In this document: piece after piece, positions 1 through 7,833 of the stretch
Position numbering within the stretch: position 1 is the stretch's first letter
Layout of the letters: the number at the start of each line of letters is the position of its first letter
Source of the DNA: Hydrogenophilales bacterium
GTDB lineage: Bacteria > Pseudomonadota > Gammaproteobacteria > Burkholderiales > Thiobacillaceae
NCBI GenBank assembly: GCA_016719465.1
Contig: JADJYY010000007.1
Location: forward strand, 62,001 to 126,000
Direction: 5' to 3'
DNA: 64,000 nt
Program-made: the position numbers and the translations under genes
The notes under the pieces: generated by a model
The model's database searches: none
Seen by the model: only the letters and a program-made list of their open reading frames with translations
Told to the model about the DNA's origin: nothing

Positions 1-1
1 C

Positions 2-373
2 ATCGAAGGCGGCGACTACGACCAGTTGCGCCGCACCTCGGAAATCCTCACCGGCCTCATCCGGGAAGGCGCGGAAATCCGCCGGGGGGAATCCCGGACC
101 GCCGCCTACGACTTCAAGCAGGCCCTCGACTGGCTGCTCAACGAGGTCAAGAAGAACCTGGGTATCCAGCGCTACAAGGGCCTGGGCGAGATGAACCCGG
201 AACAGCTCTGGGAAACCACCATGGATCCCAAGGTCCGACGCCTGCTGCGCGTGCAGATCGAGGATGCCATCGCCGCCGACGGCATCTTCACCACCCTCAT
301 GGGCGAGGAAGTGGAGCCGCGCCGCAACTTCATCGAGACCAATGCGCTGGGCGTCAGAAACCTGGATGTGTGA
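2..373 (+). CDS. gyrB: DNA gyrase subunit B, C-terminal part (cut by window start)
   Basis: Only the last 123 codons are present; the frame is open back to base 2. The protein is the ATPase subunit of DNA gyrase, which introduces negative supercoils in the cytoplasm. The fragment covers the end of the TOPRIM/C-terminal region, with the motif QRYKGLGEMNPEQLWETTMD and a tail ending in FIETNALGVRNLDV. The WETTMDP wording and the FIE-NAL tail fit GyrB; ParE normally reads FKGLGEMNPxQL and ends differently. The next gene starts 10 bases later on the same strand. ParE is the main alternative, and I consider it unlikely. Confidence 0.93.
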   Translation: MEGGDYDQLRRTSEILTGLIREGAEIRRGESRTAAYDFKQALDWLLNEVKKNLGIQRYKGLGEMNPEQLWETTMDPKVRRLLRVQIEDAIAADGIFTTLMGEEVEPRRNFIETNALGVRNLDV

Positions 374-382
374 GGCGGCGCC

Positions 383-859
383 ATGCTGAAAATACCCTAT
401 CGATATCTGGCCCCGATCCTGCTGGCGTTCAGCTTCGAGACCCATGCCGCCCTGGAGGACAGCCGCATCAATGCCGCCCTGAACCTGCTCGAAGCCATGG
501 ACATGAGGGTCAACCTGGCGCGAACCGTCGAGCAGGTGACCTATGCCGAAGTGGACAAGAGCCCGGAACTGGTGCCCTTCAAGGCCGTGATGCTGGAGTT
601 CATGAACAAATACATGGGCTTCGACAACCTGAAGGCCGATCTGGCCAGGATTTACGCGGATGCCTTCACCCAGGCGGAACTTGAGGAACTGGCCCGCTTT
701 TACCGCACCCCGGTGGGCAGGAAGGTTCTCGACAAGATGCCCGAATTGACGGTGCTGGGCGCGCGCATGGGCGAACAAAAGGTCGAGGAACATCTGGGCG
801 AACTCGAAGGCATGATTGCCAGGGAAGCCCAACGCCTGCAGTCTTACCGGCCCAATTAG
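383..859 (+). CDS. Secreted DUF2059 family protein
   Basis: This 158-residue protein has an N-terminal signal peptide, with a hydrophobic core around residues 8-20 and a likely cleavage after THA (residue 22). The rest is helical, and the stretch FTQAELEELARFYRTPVG followed by GRKVLDKMPEL matches the DUF2059 signature seen in periplasmic proteins of Proteobacteria. Its biochemical function is not known. It follows gyrB by 10 bases with only a weak ribosome binding site, so it may be co-transcribed with gyrB. Family assignment is by motif recognition. Confidence 0.75.
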   Translation: MLKIPYRYLAPILLAFSFETHAALEDSRINAALNLLEAMDMRVNLARTVEQVTYAEVDKSPELVPFKAVMLEFMNKYMGFDNLKADLARIYADAFTQAELEELARFYRTPVGRKVLDKMPELTVLGARMGEQKVEEHLGELEGMIAREAQRLQSYRPN

Positions 860-956
860 CGGGAAACGTCCGGGCGGCGAAAGGACAAGTTCGCCAGTCA
901 TCGTTTCCCGGGAAGCACGCGCCCCTCGGCGCCCGTTCATTGCAAAGATGCCTCCC

Positions 957-2576
957 ATGTTGCAACTGACCGAAGTCAAACTCCCCCTGGATCACCCCGA
1001 ATCCGATCTGCGTGACGCCATCCTCGGGAAACTGGCTATCCCGGCCGACCAGCTGATCCGCTTCGAAATCCGCCGGCGCGGCTACGATGCCCGCAAGCGC
1101 GCCAAGATCGCGCTCATCTACACCCTGGATGTGGAGGTGAGGAATGAGGCCGCCGTATTGAGGCGGCTGCGTGGCGACCGGCACGTGGCGCCCGCGCCGG
1201 ACCTGGCCTACCGTTTCGTCGCCCGGGCGCCGGCGGGATGCCAGTCGCGGCCCGTGGTGGTGGGCGCGGGCCCCTGCGGCCTGCTGGCCGCCCTGGTCCT
1301 GGCCCAGATGGGCTTCCGGCCCCTTCTCCTGGAACGGGGCAAGGCGGTGCGGGAGCGCACCAGGGACACCTGGGGCCTGTGGCGCAAGGGTGAACTGAAC
1401 CCGGAATCCAACGTGCAATTCGGCGAGGGCGGTGCCGGCACCTTCTCGGACGGCAAGCTCTACAGCCAGATCAAGGACCCCCTGCACCACGGCCGCAAGG
1501 TGCTGGAAGAATTCGTGAAGGCCGGCGCGCCGCCGGAAATCCTGTACGTGAGCAAGCCCCACATCGGCACCTTCAAGCTGGTGTCCATGGTGGAGCGGAT
1601 GCGCGCCAGCATCGAGGGCCTGGGGGGCGAGATCCGCTTCCAGAGCCGGGTTGTCGATGTGGAGATCGAGGCGGGGCGGATCAGGGCCGTGATCCTGGCC
1701 GATGGCGCGCGCATCCTCGCCGACCACGTGATCCTGGCCCTGGGCCACAGCGCCCGGGATACCTTCCGCATGCTGGCCGAGCGGGGCGTCCATATCGAGC
1801 CCAAGCCCTTTTCCGTGGGCTTGCGTATCGAACATCCCCAGTCCCTCATCGACCACTGCCGCTTCGGTGAGCAGGCCGGCAACCCGGCCCTGGGGGCCGC
1901 CGACTACAAGCTGGTGTACCACGCCGGCAACGGCCGCACCGCCTACAGCTTCTGCATGTGCCCGGGCGGCACGGTGGTGGCCGCCACGTCGGAACCGGGG
2001 CGCGTGGTGACCAACGGCATGAGCCAGTATTCCCGCAACGAGCGCAATGCCAACGCCGCCATCGTGGTGGGCATCACGCCGGAGGACTTCCCCGGCGACG
2101 TGAAAGCCAATCCCCTGGCCGGCATGGACTTCCAGCGCCACTGGGAGGAGGAGGCATTCCGGGCCGGGGGCGGAACTTACGCCGCGCCGGCCCAGAAGGT
2201 CGGCGATTTCCTCGCCGGACGAGCCTCCACCGGGCCCGGGTCGGTGCTTCCCTCCTATACACCCGGGGTGCGCTGGACCGACCTGTCCCACTGCCTGCCC
2301 GACTACGTCATCGCCACGATCCGCGAGGCCCTGCCCGCCTTCGACAAGCAGATCAAGGGCTTCGCCATGGACGACGCGGTGCTCACCGGCGTGGAGACGC
2401 GCACCTCATCGCCCATCCGCCTGACCCGGGGCGAGGATTACCAGAGCCTCAACACGCGGGGTTTGTATCCGGCCGGCGAGGGCGCGGGCTACGCCGGCGG
2501 CATCCTGTCGGCGGCGGTGGACGGCATCAAGGTGGCGGAGGCGGTGGCGTTGAGCATGGTGTCGGACGGACAGTGA
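957..2576 (+). CDS. FAD-dependent dehydrogenase (COG2509 type)
   Basis: This is a 539-residue flavoprotein. The first ~95 residues form the family's small N-terminal domain, starting MLQLTEVKLPLDHPE. A dinucleotide-binding motif, VVGAGPCGLLAALVLAQMG, follows near residue 100, and a second FAD contact, YPAGEGAGYAGGI, lies near the C-terminus. The pattern, including NVQFGEGGAGTFSDGKL, is that of the widespread uncharacterised COG2509 dehydrogenases. I chose the ATG at 957 because homologues begin MLxLTE; an in-frame ATG at 948 and longer extensions are possible. Its stop overlaps the next flavoprotein's GTG start (GTGA), so the two are probably translationally coupled. The substrate is unknown. 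Confidence 0.82.
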   Translation: MLQLTEVKLPLDHPESDLRDAILGKLAIPADQLIRFEIRRRGYDARKRAKIALIYTLDVEVRNEAAVLRRLRGDRHVAPAPDLAYRFVARAPAGCQSRPVVVGAGPCGLLAALVLAQMGFRPLLLERGKAVRERTRDTWGLWRKGELNPESNVQFGEGGAGTFSDGKLYSQIKDPLHHGRKVLEEFVKAGAPPEILYVSKPHIGTFKLVSMVERMRASIEGLGGEIRFQSRVVDVEIEAGRIRAVILADGARILADHVILALGHSARDTFRMLAERGVHIEPKPFSVGLRIEHPQSLIDHCRFGEQAGNPALGAADYKLVYHAGNGRTAYSFCMCPGGTVVAATSEPGRVVTNGMSQYSRNERNANAAIVVGITPEDFPGDVKANPLAGMDFQRHWEEEAFRAGGGTYAAPAQKVGDFLAGRASTGPGSVLPSYTPGVRWTDLSHCLPDYVIATIREALPAFDKQIKGFAMDDAVLTGVETRTSSPIRLTRGEDYQSLNTRGLYPAGEGAGYAGGILSAAVDGIKVAEAVALSMVSDGQ

Positions 2577-3835
2577 GCATTCACTCACGCATCACGCCGA
2601 GCCCCTCGTCCCCCCATCGCGTCGCGGTGATCGGCGGCGGCCCGGCCGGGCTGATGGCGGCGGAAATCCTGACCCGGGGTGGCGCCCGGGTCGATCTCTA
2701 CGACCGCATGCCTTCCCTGGGCCGCAAGTTCCTGCTGGCCGGGCGCGGCGGACTCAACCTGACCCATTCCGAGCCCCGGGGAAGCTTCCTGTCCCGCTAC
2801 GGCGAACGCCGGAAGGAACTCGAACCCCTGCTCGACGCCTTCGGCCCGGACGACCTGCGCGCCTGGGCCCATGACCTGGGCGTGGAAACCTTTGTCGGCA
2901 GTTCCGGCCGGGTGTTTCCCCGGGAAATGAAAGCCGCGCCCTTGCTGCGGGCCTGGCTGCATCGTCTGCGCCAGGCCGGAGCGCGCTTTCACGTGGGCCA
3001 TCGCTGGCTGGGTTGGGAGGGGGAGGCGTTGCGTTTCGCCGCGCCGGAAGGCGAATGCCTGGTCCGCGCCGACGCGGTGGTCCTGGCCCTGGGTGGCGGC
3101 AGCTGGTCGAAATTCGGTTCCGACGGCGCCTGGGTATCGGTGCTGGTCGGGCGGGATATTCCCGTGGCACCGCTCAAACCCGCGAACTGCGGCTTCGACG
3201 TGGGCTGGAGCGCCCACTTTCGCGAGCGCTTCGCGGGCCAGCCGGTGAAGCCGGTCATTCTTGAGTACACCGATGCGACCGGCGACGGCGAGCGCCGCCA
3301 GGGCGAGTTCGTGGTGACGGAAACCGGCGTGGAAGGCAGCCTGATCTATGCCTTTTCCTCGCGCTTGCGGGATGCCATCGAGGCCACGGGCAGCGCCTTG
3401 ATCCACCTGGACCTGGCACCGGGGTGGGATTTGCCGCGCCTGACGGAGGAAATCGCCCGGCCGAGGGGTTCCCGCTCCATGTCCAGCCACCTGCAAAGCC
3501 GGCTCGGCCTCAAGGGGGTGAAAACCGGCCTGCTGCGGGAACGGTTGCCGGCCGGGGACTTCGCCGACGCCACGCGCCTGGCCGCCGCCATCAAGGCGCT
3601 GCCCCTGCGCCTGATCGCGGCCCGGCCGCTGGAGGAAGCCATCAGCAGCGCCGGCGGCGTGTCATTCCCGGCACTGGATGAGCGCCTCATGGTTCGCGCC
3701 CAGCCCGGGGTGTTCTGCGCCGGCGAGATGCTGGACTGGGAAGCCCCCACCGGCGGCTACCTGCTCACCGCCTGTTTCGCCAGCGGCCGCGCGGCGGGGG
3801 CGGGTGTCCTGGCCTGGCTGGCGGGGAGGGATTGA
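2573..3835 (+). CDS. HI0933/BaiN-like flavoprotein (TIGR03862 type)
   Basis: The product is a 420-residue FAD-binding oxidoreductase. It has the Rossmann motif VIGGGPAGLMAAE near residue 18, the conserved GRKFLLAGRGGLNLTHSE segment, and the C-terminal block GEMLDWEAPTGGYLLTACFA that closes the FAD site. These are hallmarks of the HI0933/YhiN/BaiN group. The GTG start at 2573 overlaps the stop of the preceding dehydrogenase by four bases, and the next gene starts at the final base of this stop, so three genes are packed head to tail. The physiological substrate is unknown. Confidence 0.83.
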   Translation: MSIHSRITPSPSSPHRVAVIGGGPAGLMAAEILTRGGARVDLYDRMPSLGRKFLLAGRGGLNLTHSEPRGSFLSRYGERRKELEPLLDAFGPDDLRAWAHDLGVETFVGSSGRVFPREMKAAPLLRAWLHRLRQAGARFHVGHRWLGWEGEALRFAAPEGECLVRADAVVLALGGGSWSKFGSDGAWVSVLVGRDIPVAPLKPANCGFDVGWSAHFRERFAGQPVKPVILEYTDATGDGERRQGEFVVTETGVEGSLIYAFSSRLRDAIEATGSALIHLDLAPGWDLPRLTEEIARPRGSRSMSSHLQSRLGLKGVKTGLLRERLPAGDFADATRLAAAIKALPLRLIAARPLEEAISSAGGVSFPALDERLMVRAQPGVFCAGEMLDWEAPTGGYLLTACFASGRAAGAGVLAWLAGRD

Positions 3836-4284
3836 TGCATATCTGGGTCGATGCCGACGCCACGCCGGCGGTCATCAAGGACATCCTGTTCCGGGCCGCT
3901 GAGCGCAAGCGCATTGCCATGACCCTGGTGGCCAACAAGTTGTTGCGGGTGCCGCCCTCGGCCTACATCCGGGCCTTGCGGGTGCCCCACGGCTTCGACG
4001 TGGCGGACGACGAGATCGCGCGGCGCCTGGAGGCGGGCGATCTGGTCATCACCGCCGACATCCCCCTGGCGGCCCAGGTCATCGCGAAGGGCGGGCACGC
4101 CCTCAATCCGCGCGGCGAGTTCTACAGCCGGGAGAACATTCGCGAGATCCTGAACATGCGGGATTTCATGGAGGAATTGCGCGGCGCCGGCCTCGCCTCG
4201 TCGGGCCCGGCGGCGTTTTCCCAGGCGGACCGCCAGGCCTTCGCCAATCAACTGGACAGGTTCCTGGCGCGGGCCGGGATTTGA
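3835..4284 (+). CDS. UPF0178 / YaiI family protein (DUF188)
   Basis: This 149-residue cytosolic protein belongs to the YaiI/YqxD family. It begins with an Asp-rich PIN-like strand, HIWVDADATPAVIKDIL, and carries VITADIPLAAQVI and the conserved NPRGEFYSREN segment. PIN-like folds suggest nucleic-acid processing, but no activity has been assigned to the family. The ATG at 3835 shares one base with the preceding stop codon (TGATG), implying coupled translation with the flavoprotein gene. A TTG three bases upstream is an alternative start that I do not favour. Confidence 0.85.
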   Translation: MHIWVDADATPAVIKDILFRAAERKRIAMTLVANKLLRVPPSAYIRALRVPHGFDVADDEIARRLEAGDLVITADIPLAAQVIAKGGHALNPRGEFYSRENIREILNMRDFMEELRGAGLASSGPAAFSQADRQAFANQLDRFLARAGI

Positions 4285-4324
4285 ACCTAATAACCTCGGT
4301 TGACCGCTGTCGCCGAGCGCCGGT

Positions 4325-5092
4325 TCAAGCGGGCTTGACGGGTTCGATCGCCGCCGAGAAATCGGGTCCATCGCTTGGCGGCCGGTTCAGTCTTTCCAGA
4401 TCCGCCGGTTCCAGCCATGTCCAGCTTCCGGCCGGCAGGTCCGGGGGCAGCCGGTATCCGCCCACGGCGATCCGGTGCAGGGCCTCGACCCGGTTGCCGG
4501 CGGCGGCCACCATGCGTTTCACCTGGTGGTACTTGCCTTCGGTGATGGTCAGTTCCAGTTCCCGTTCGCCGACCAGGATGCAGCGCCGGGCGGCCAGCGG
4601 CGCGCTCTCGTCCCGCAGCAGCACGCCGGCCAGCAGGGTTCGCGCCATGTCGTCATGCACCGGATGCTTGCACAGGACGCGATAGGTCTTGCCCACCAGG
4701 CGTTTCGGCGAAGCGTGGTGATGGATGAAAGCGCCGTCGTCGGAAAGCAGCAGCAGGCCGGTGGTGTCCTGGTCGAGCCGGCCGACGCATTGCACGCCCC
4801 TGGCCAGCAACGGGGCGGGCAGCAGGCCGAACACGCTGGGATGATGGCGGGCCTGGTGGGAGCACTCATGGCCGGCGGGCTTGTGCATCGCCAGGTAGAC
4901 CTTTTCCCGGTAGGGCCAGGCCTCGCCGTCCACGCCCAGCACCAGGCCATCGCTCTCGAATTCCTGGTCGGGATCGTCGCCAGGCACGCCGTTGACGCTG
5001 ACCCGGCCGGCCGCGACAAGCTCGCGGCAGGCCTTGCGGCTGCCGAAGCCCTGGCTCTGGAGGAGGCGATACAAGCGCGTCGGAGGCGGCAT
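4325..5092 (-). CDS. rsuA: RsuA-type 16S rRNA pseudouridine synthase
   Basis: This is a 255-residue RsuA/RluB/E/F-family enzyme. An S4 RNA-binding domain occupies roughly residues 4-50 (SRKACRELVAAGRVSVNG). The catalytic motif GRLDQDTTGLLLLSDDG follows, with the nucleophilic Asp near residue 107, and EGKYHQVKRM and LHRIAVGG lie further on. The short length and KPAGHECSHQ segment favour 16S U516 modification (RsuA) over the 23S enzymes. Its ATG overlaps the stop of the upstream lipoprotein gene (TGATG), so the two form an operon. The C-terminal tail ends EPVKPA. Confidence 0.82.
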   Translation of the reverse strand: MPPPTRLYRLLQSQGFGSRKACRELVAAGRVSVNGVPGDDPDQEFESDGLVLGVDGEAWPYREKVYLAMHKPAGHECSHQARHHPSVFGLLPAPLLARGVQCVGRLDQDTTGLLLLSDDGAFIHHHASPKRLVGKTYRVLCKHPVHDDMARTLLAGVLLRDESAPLAARRCILVGERELELTITEGKYHQVKRMVAAAGNRVEALHRIAVGGYRLPPDLPAGSWTWLEPADLERLNRPPSDGPDFSAAIEPVKPA

Positions 5093-5319
5093 CAAATCGC
5101 CTGGCCGGGCTTGCGGCACTCGCACTTGAAGTCGATGCCCTCGCCCGGGCGAGCGCTGCAACTGTAGCCCTGGACCCCGGCGCTGCCGCACACCTCGCGA
5201 CATTGCTGTTCCCGGTTGGCGCAGGCGTTGACGTATTCCGGCGAGGTCGCCTCGCTGGCACTGAAGGAGATGCAGCCGCCGAGCAGGATAGGCAGGGACA
5301 GCAAAAGCAAGAATTTCAT
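5092..5319 (-). CDS. Small cysteine-rich lipoprotein
   Basis: This 75-residue protein has a classic lipoprotein signal: MKFLLLLSLPILLGGC, with lipobox LGGC and acylated Cys at residue 16. The mature part is about 60 residues and contains six more cysteines (ACANREQQCREVCG, YSC, FKCEC), so disulfides are likely in the periplasm. I do not recognise the family. I chose the ATG at 5319, which is preceded by a strong GAGGAGG Shine-Dalgarno; an upstream in-frame start at 5340 would lack it. It overlaps and precedes the RsuA-type gene. Confidence 0.72.
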   Translation of the reverse strand: MKFLLLLSLPILLGGCISFSASEATSPEYVNACANREQQCREVCGSAGVQGYSCSARPGEGIDFKCECRKPGQAI

Positions 5320-5487
5320 GATGACCTCCTCGGCAAACAATGCTTAAGTTTGCCCGCAAGTGCACGTAAATAAAGGAAGGCGAATGCGCCAGCCGCGGAT
5401 TTCGCGACGCGTTCGGATAAATAAGCGTGATGCCGCGAAATGATCGCCGGCGCCATAATTCAAAGCTTTGCAACCCAGGAGAACACC

Positions 5488-6621
5488 ATGGTCCTGACCA
5501 AGCGCGCGCCCGCCGCCAAACCCGCCGCTCCCGCCCGTCGCCGTCGCGCCGCCGCGAAACCCGTGACCACCGGCGGGCCGACGGCACCGATCGAACCGGC
5601 GGCACCCATCGGTCAGGACACGTCCCAGGCGTCCGCCGTGGCGGAAGCGGTTGCCGTGGTTCCAGCCCCGGAAGGGGTGGTGATCATCCCCCAGACGCCT
5701 CCGGGCCACGAGGCGAATCCGTCCGCCGTGGCCGAGATCGAGGCCATCAGCCACGACCCGGTGGCCATGGCGGTGGCCCACGCGCCCCATGGCACCAACG
5801 AGGAAAGCGACTACGCGGCCCTGCCGGCCAGCTACCCCTACCGTACCCGCCTGCGCCGGGCGGATTACGAGGCCCAGAAGGAAAAGATCCAGATCGAGCT
5901 GCTCAAGGTGCAGAACTGGGTGAAGGACACCGGCCAGAAGATCGTCATCCTGTTCGAGGGCCGCGACGCGGCCGGCAAGGGCGGCACCATCAAGCGCTAC
6001 ACCGAGCACCTCAACCCGCGCGGCGCCCGGGTGGTGGCCCTGGACAAGCCTTCCGACCGGGAGCGGGGCCAGTGGTATTTCCAGCGCTACATCCAGCACC
6101 TGCCCACGGCGGGGGAAATGGTGCTGTTCGATCGCTCCTGGTACAACCGGGCCGGCGTGGAGCGGGTCATGGGCTTCTGCACGCCCCATGAATACCTGGA
6201 ATTCATGCGCCAGACCCCCCAGTTCGAACGCATGCTGGTGAACAGCGGCGTGCGGCTCTACAAGTACTGGTTCTCGGTGAGCCGGGAAGAGCAGTTGCGC
6301 CGCTTCATCTCCCGTCGCGACGACCCCCTCAAGCACTGGAAGCTGTCCCCCATCGACATCAAGTCCCTGGACATGTGGGACCAGTACACCGAAGCCAAGA
6401 ACGCCATGTTCTTCCACACCGACACCGCGGACGCCCCCTGGTTGGTGATCAAGTCCGACGACAAGAAGCGGGCGCGCCTGAACTGCATGCGCCATTTCCT
6501 GCACAGCCTGTCTTATCCCGGCAAGGACGAGCACGTGGCCCACGCCCCCGACGCCCTGCTGGTGGGGTCCGCCGCCCAGGTCCTGACCGGCGAGGAAAAT
6601 CTGCTGCCAAGCTTTTCCTGA
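5488..6621 (+). CDS. ppk2: Polyphosphate kinase 2 (PPK2)
   Basis: This 377-residue enzyme transfers phosphate between polyphosphate and nucleotides in the cytoplasm. The catalytic part begins near residue 110. It shows Walker A FEGRDAAGKGGTIKR near residue 155, the lid motif FDRSWYNRAGVERVMGFC, and the WKLSPIDIKSLDMWDQYTEA segment typical of class I PPK2. The first ~105 residues are an unusual Ala/Pro/Arg-rich tail, probably disordered. The ATG at 5488 follows AGGAGA; an in-frame ATG at 5440 lacks such a site. It is transcribed alone, convergent with the glycine-zipper gene. Whether it favours GDP, ADP or AMP cannot be decided here. Confidence 0.92.
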   Translation: MVLTKRAPAAKPAAPARRRRAAAKPVTTGGPTAPIEPAAPIGQDTSQASAVAEAVAVVPAPEGVVIIPQTPPGHEANPSAVAEIEAISHDPVAMAVAHAPHGTNEESDYAALPASYPYRTRLRRADYEAQKEKIQIELLKVQNWVKDTGQKIVILFEGRDAAGKGGTIKRYTEHLNPRGARVVALDKPSDRERGQWYFQRYIQHLPTAGEMVLFDRSWYNRAGVERVMGFCTPHEYLEFMRQTPQFERMLVNSGVRLYKYWFSVSREEQLRRFISRRDDPLKHWKLSPIDIKSLDMWDQYTEAKNAMFFHTDTADAPWLVIKSDDKKRARLNCMRHFLHSLSYPGKDEHVAHAPDALLVGSAAQVLTGEENLLPSFS

Positions 6622-6649
6622 CCTGGCGCGGCGGCTGTGGCGCGGCAAA

Positions 6650-6685
6650 CATCGGGCCATGCCGGATTTCCGCTCCGGCCCGATG
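6650..6685. terminator. Hairpin between convergent ppk2 and glycine-zipper genes
   Basis: A perfect 9-bp stem (CATCGGGCC at 6650-6658 and GGCCCGATG at 6677-6685) lies between two convergent genes. No long U-tract follows on either strand, so it is a plausible bidirectional terminator or mRNA end stabiliser rather than a textbook one. Confidence 0.4.
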
Positions 6686-6701
6686 GATCCGGGGCGGGTC
6701 G

Positions 6702-7268
6702 CTATCGGATTTCCCAGGTACCCGGCCCGGTCTGGCAGGCGTTCTGTCGCGAGGTCCTGCTCCCCACGGTCAGCTCGAAGCCGCGGCAGGGCAGGCCGTT
6801 CTGGCTGAAACCCTTGATGGGCTTCAGCCGGTACTGGGTGCCGGCGTCGTCGTTCCAGGAAACCCTCTGGCCATCCTTGGCCAGTTCCAGGGCATGGCCG
6901 ATGCAGGCGGCATCGCCGCGGTCCATGTCCCGGCCCGCCTTGGCGCCCAGCGCGGCGCCCAGGGCCGCGCCGATGATGATGGCGACCTTGTTGCCGTCGC
7001 CCTTGCCGACCTGGCTGCCGATGGCGCCGCCGATGACGCCGCCCAGGGCGGCCCCGACGGCTTCCCGGTTGCAGCGCCCGGCCAGGATGCCGTAGTCCTT
7101 GTCCCATTTCTCGCCGGTGTAGCCCATGTAGGCGGGGTCGTGCTGCTTGCGCCAGCCATGGGCCGGGGCGTGGGAGGGCGGCGTGGCCCAGGCCGGTATT
7201 TGCGACAGGAACAGAAGCGCGGCCAGCAGGCCGGCGCGGGCGCGGGGTTGGCGAAAAGCGGGTGACAT
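6702..7268 (-). CDS. Glycine-zipper 2TM-domain exported protein
   Basis: The protein has 188 residues and an N-terminal signal peptide ending near AWA (residue 28). A glycine-zipper segment spans roughly residues 70-112 (VGAALGGVIGGAIGSQVG, then IIIGAALGAALGAKAG), as in the 17-kDa surface antigen/SlyB group that inserts in the outer membrane. The C-terminal part (GTQYRLKPIKGFSQNG, CRGFELTVG) resembles the RT0821/Lpp0805-type surface-protein tail. Function is probably structural at the envelope. It lies just downstream of the sensor operon on the same strand. Confidence 0.75.
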   Translation of the reverse strand: MSPAFRQPRARAGLLAALLFLSQIPAWATPPSHAPAHGWRKQHDPAYMGYTGEKWDKDYGILAGRCNREAVGAALGGVIGGAIGSQVGKGDGNKVAIIIGAALGAALGAKAGRDMDRGDAACIGHALELAKDGQRVSWNDDAGTQYRLKPIKGFSQNGLPCRGFELTVGSRTSRQNACQTGPGTWEIR

Positions 7269-7290
7269 GGCGATTCTCCTTTCGAGTCGA

Positions 7291-7833
7291 TCACATGACG
7301 AAGCCGAGGATACCCAGAACCATGACCACCAGGCCGGCGGTCACGATGCGATTGTCGGGCTCATGCAGGTGCTGACGGGCTTCCAGCCGCATGCGGTCGA
7401 TCCTGATCACGGGCTCGGCGGCGGGCGTGACCTCCAGATGGTAACGCCCCGGCTTGACCACCTGGAAGAACACCAGGTGTTCCTTGAATACGGGGCTGGA
7501 GTCGGTCACATGTTTGACCCCCAGGGTGAAGCCGAGGGGCTGGGCGGCCTCGCCGTCCCGGTAAAGGGTCGCCGTGTAGCGGTCCCTGGGCGGTCGGTTC
7601 TCGTCCATGTTGGGCGAGAAGCTGCCGCTGGCGTCGAGGATGAGACCCACCGGCGCCATCTCGGGCGCCAGGGTGAATTCCGGGGAGCGCCAGGACGCGG
7701 CCGGGCCGGCGCCGGCCGGCTGCTCCAGGGTCACCAGGGCCACCCGGGAGCCGGTGAAGAACTTGGCGTGGATCCAGTAGGCCGGCCCGGCCAGCAGACC
7801 GGTAACAAGCAGGACGAGGGAGAGGGTTTTCAT
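7291..7833 (-). CDS. Membrane-anchored protein of a sensor operon, unknown function
   Basis: This 180-residue protein has an N-terminal hydrophobic segment (TLSLVLLVTGLLAGPAYWIHA), an extracytoplasmic beta-rich middle part, and a C-terminal membrane helix (IVTAGLVVMVLGILGFVM). The middle includes ILDASGSFSPNMDENRPPRD and the repeated theme of hydrophobic strands. I do not recognise the family. Its ATG overlaps the stop of the hybrid histidine kinase by four bases (ATGA), so it is made with that kinase and may be an accessory sensing or reporting protein; that is inference from position only. Confidence 0.6.
   Translation of the reverse strand: MKTLSLVLLVTGLLAGPAYWIHAKFFTGSRVALVTLEQPAGAGPAASWRSPEFTLAPEMAPVGLILDASGSFSPNMDENRPPRDRYTATLYRDGEAAQPLGFTLGVKHVTDSSPVFKEHLVFFQVVKPGRYHLEVTPAAEPVIRIDRMRLEARQHLHEPDNRIVTAGLVVMVLGILGFVM

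Noticed and set aside
5344..7107. A 587-codon minus-strand frame opposite ppk2
   Set aside because: It contains no family motifs and overlaps a confident PPK2 gene and a glycine-zipper gene in another frame.
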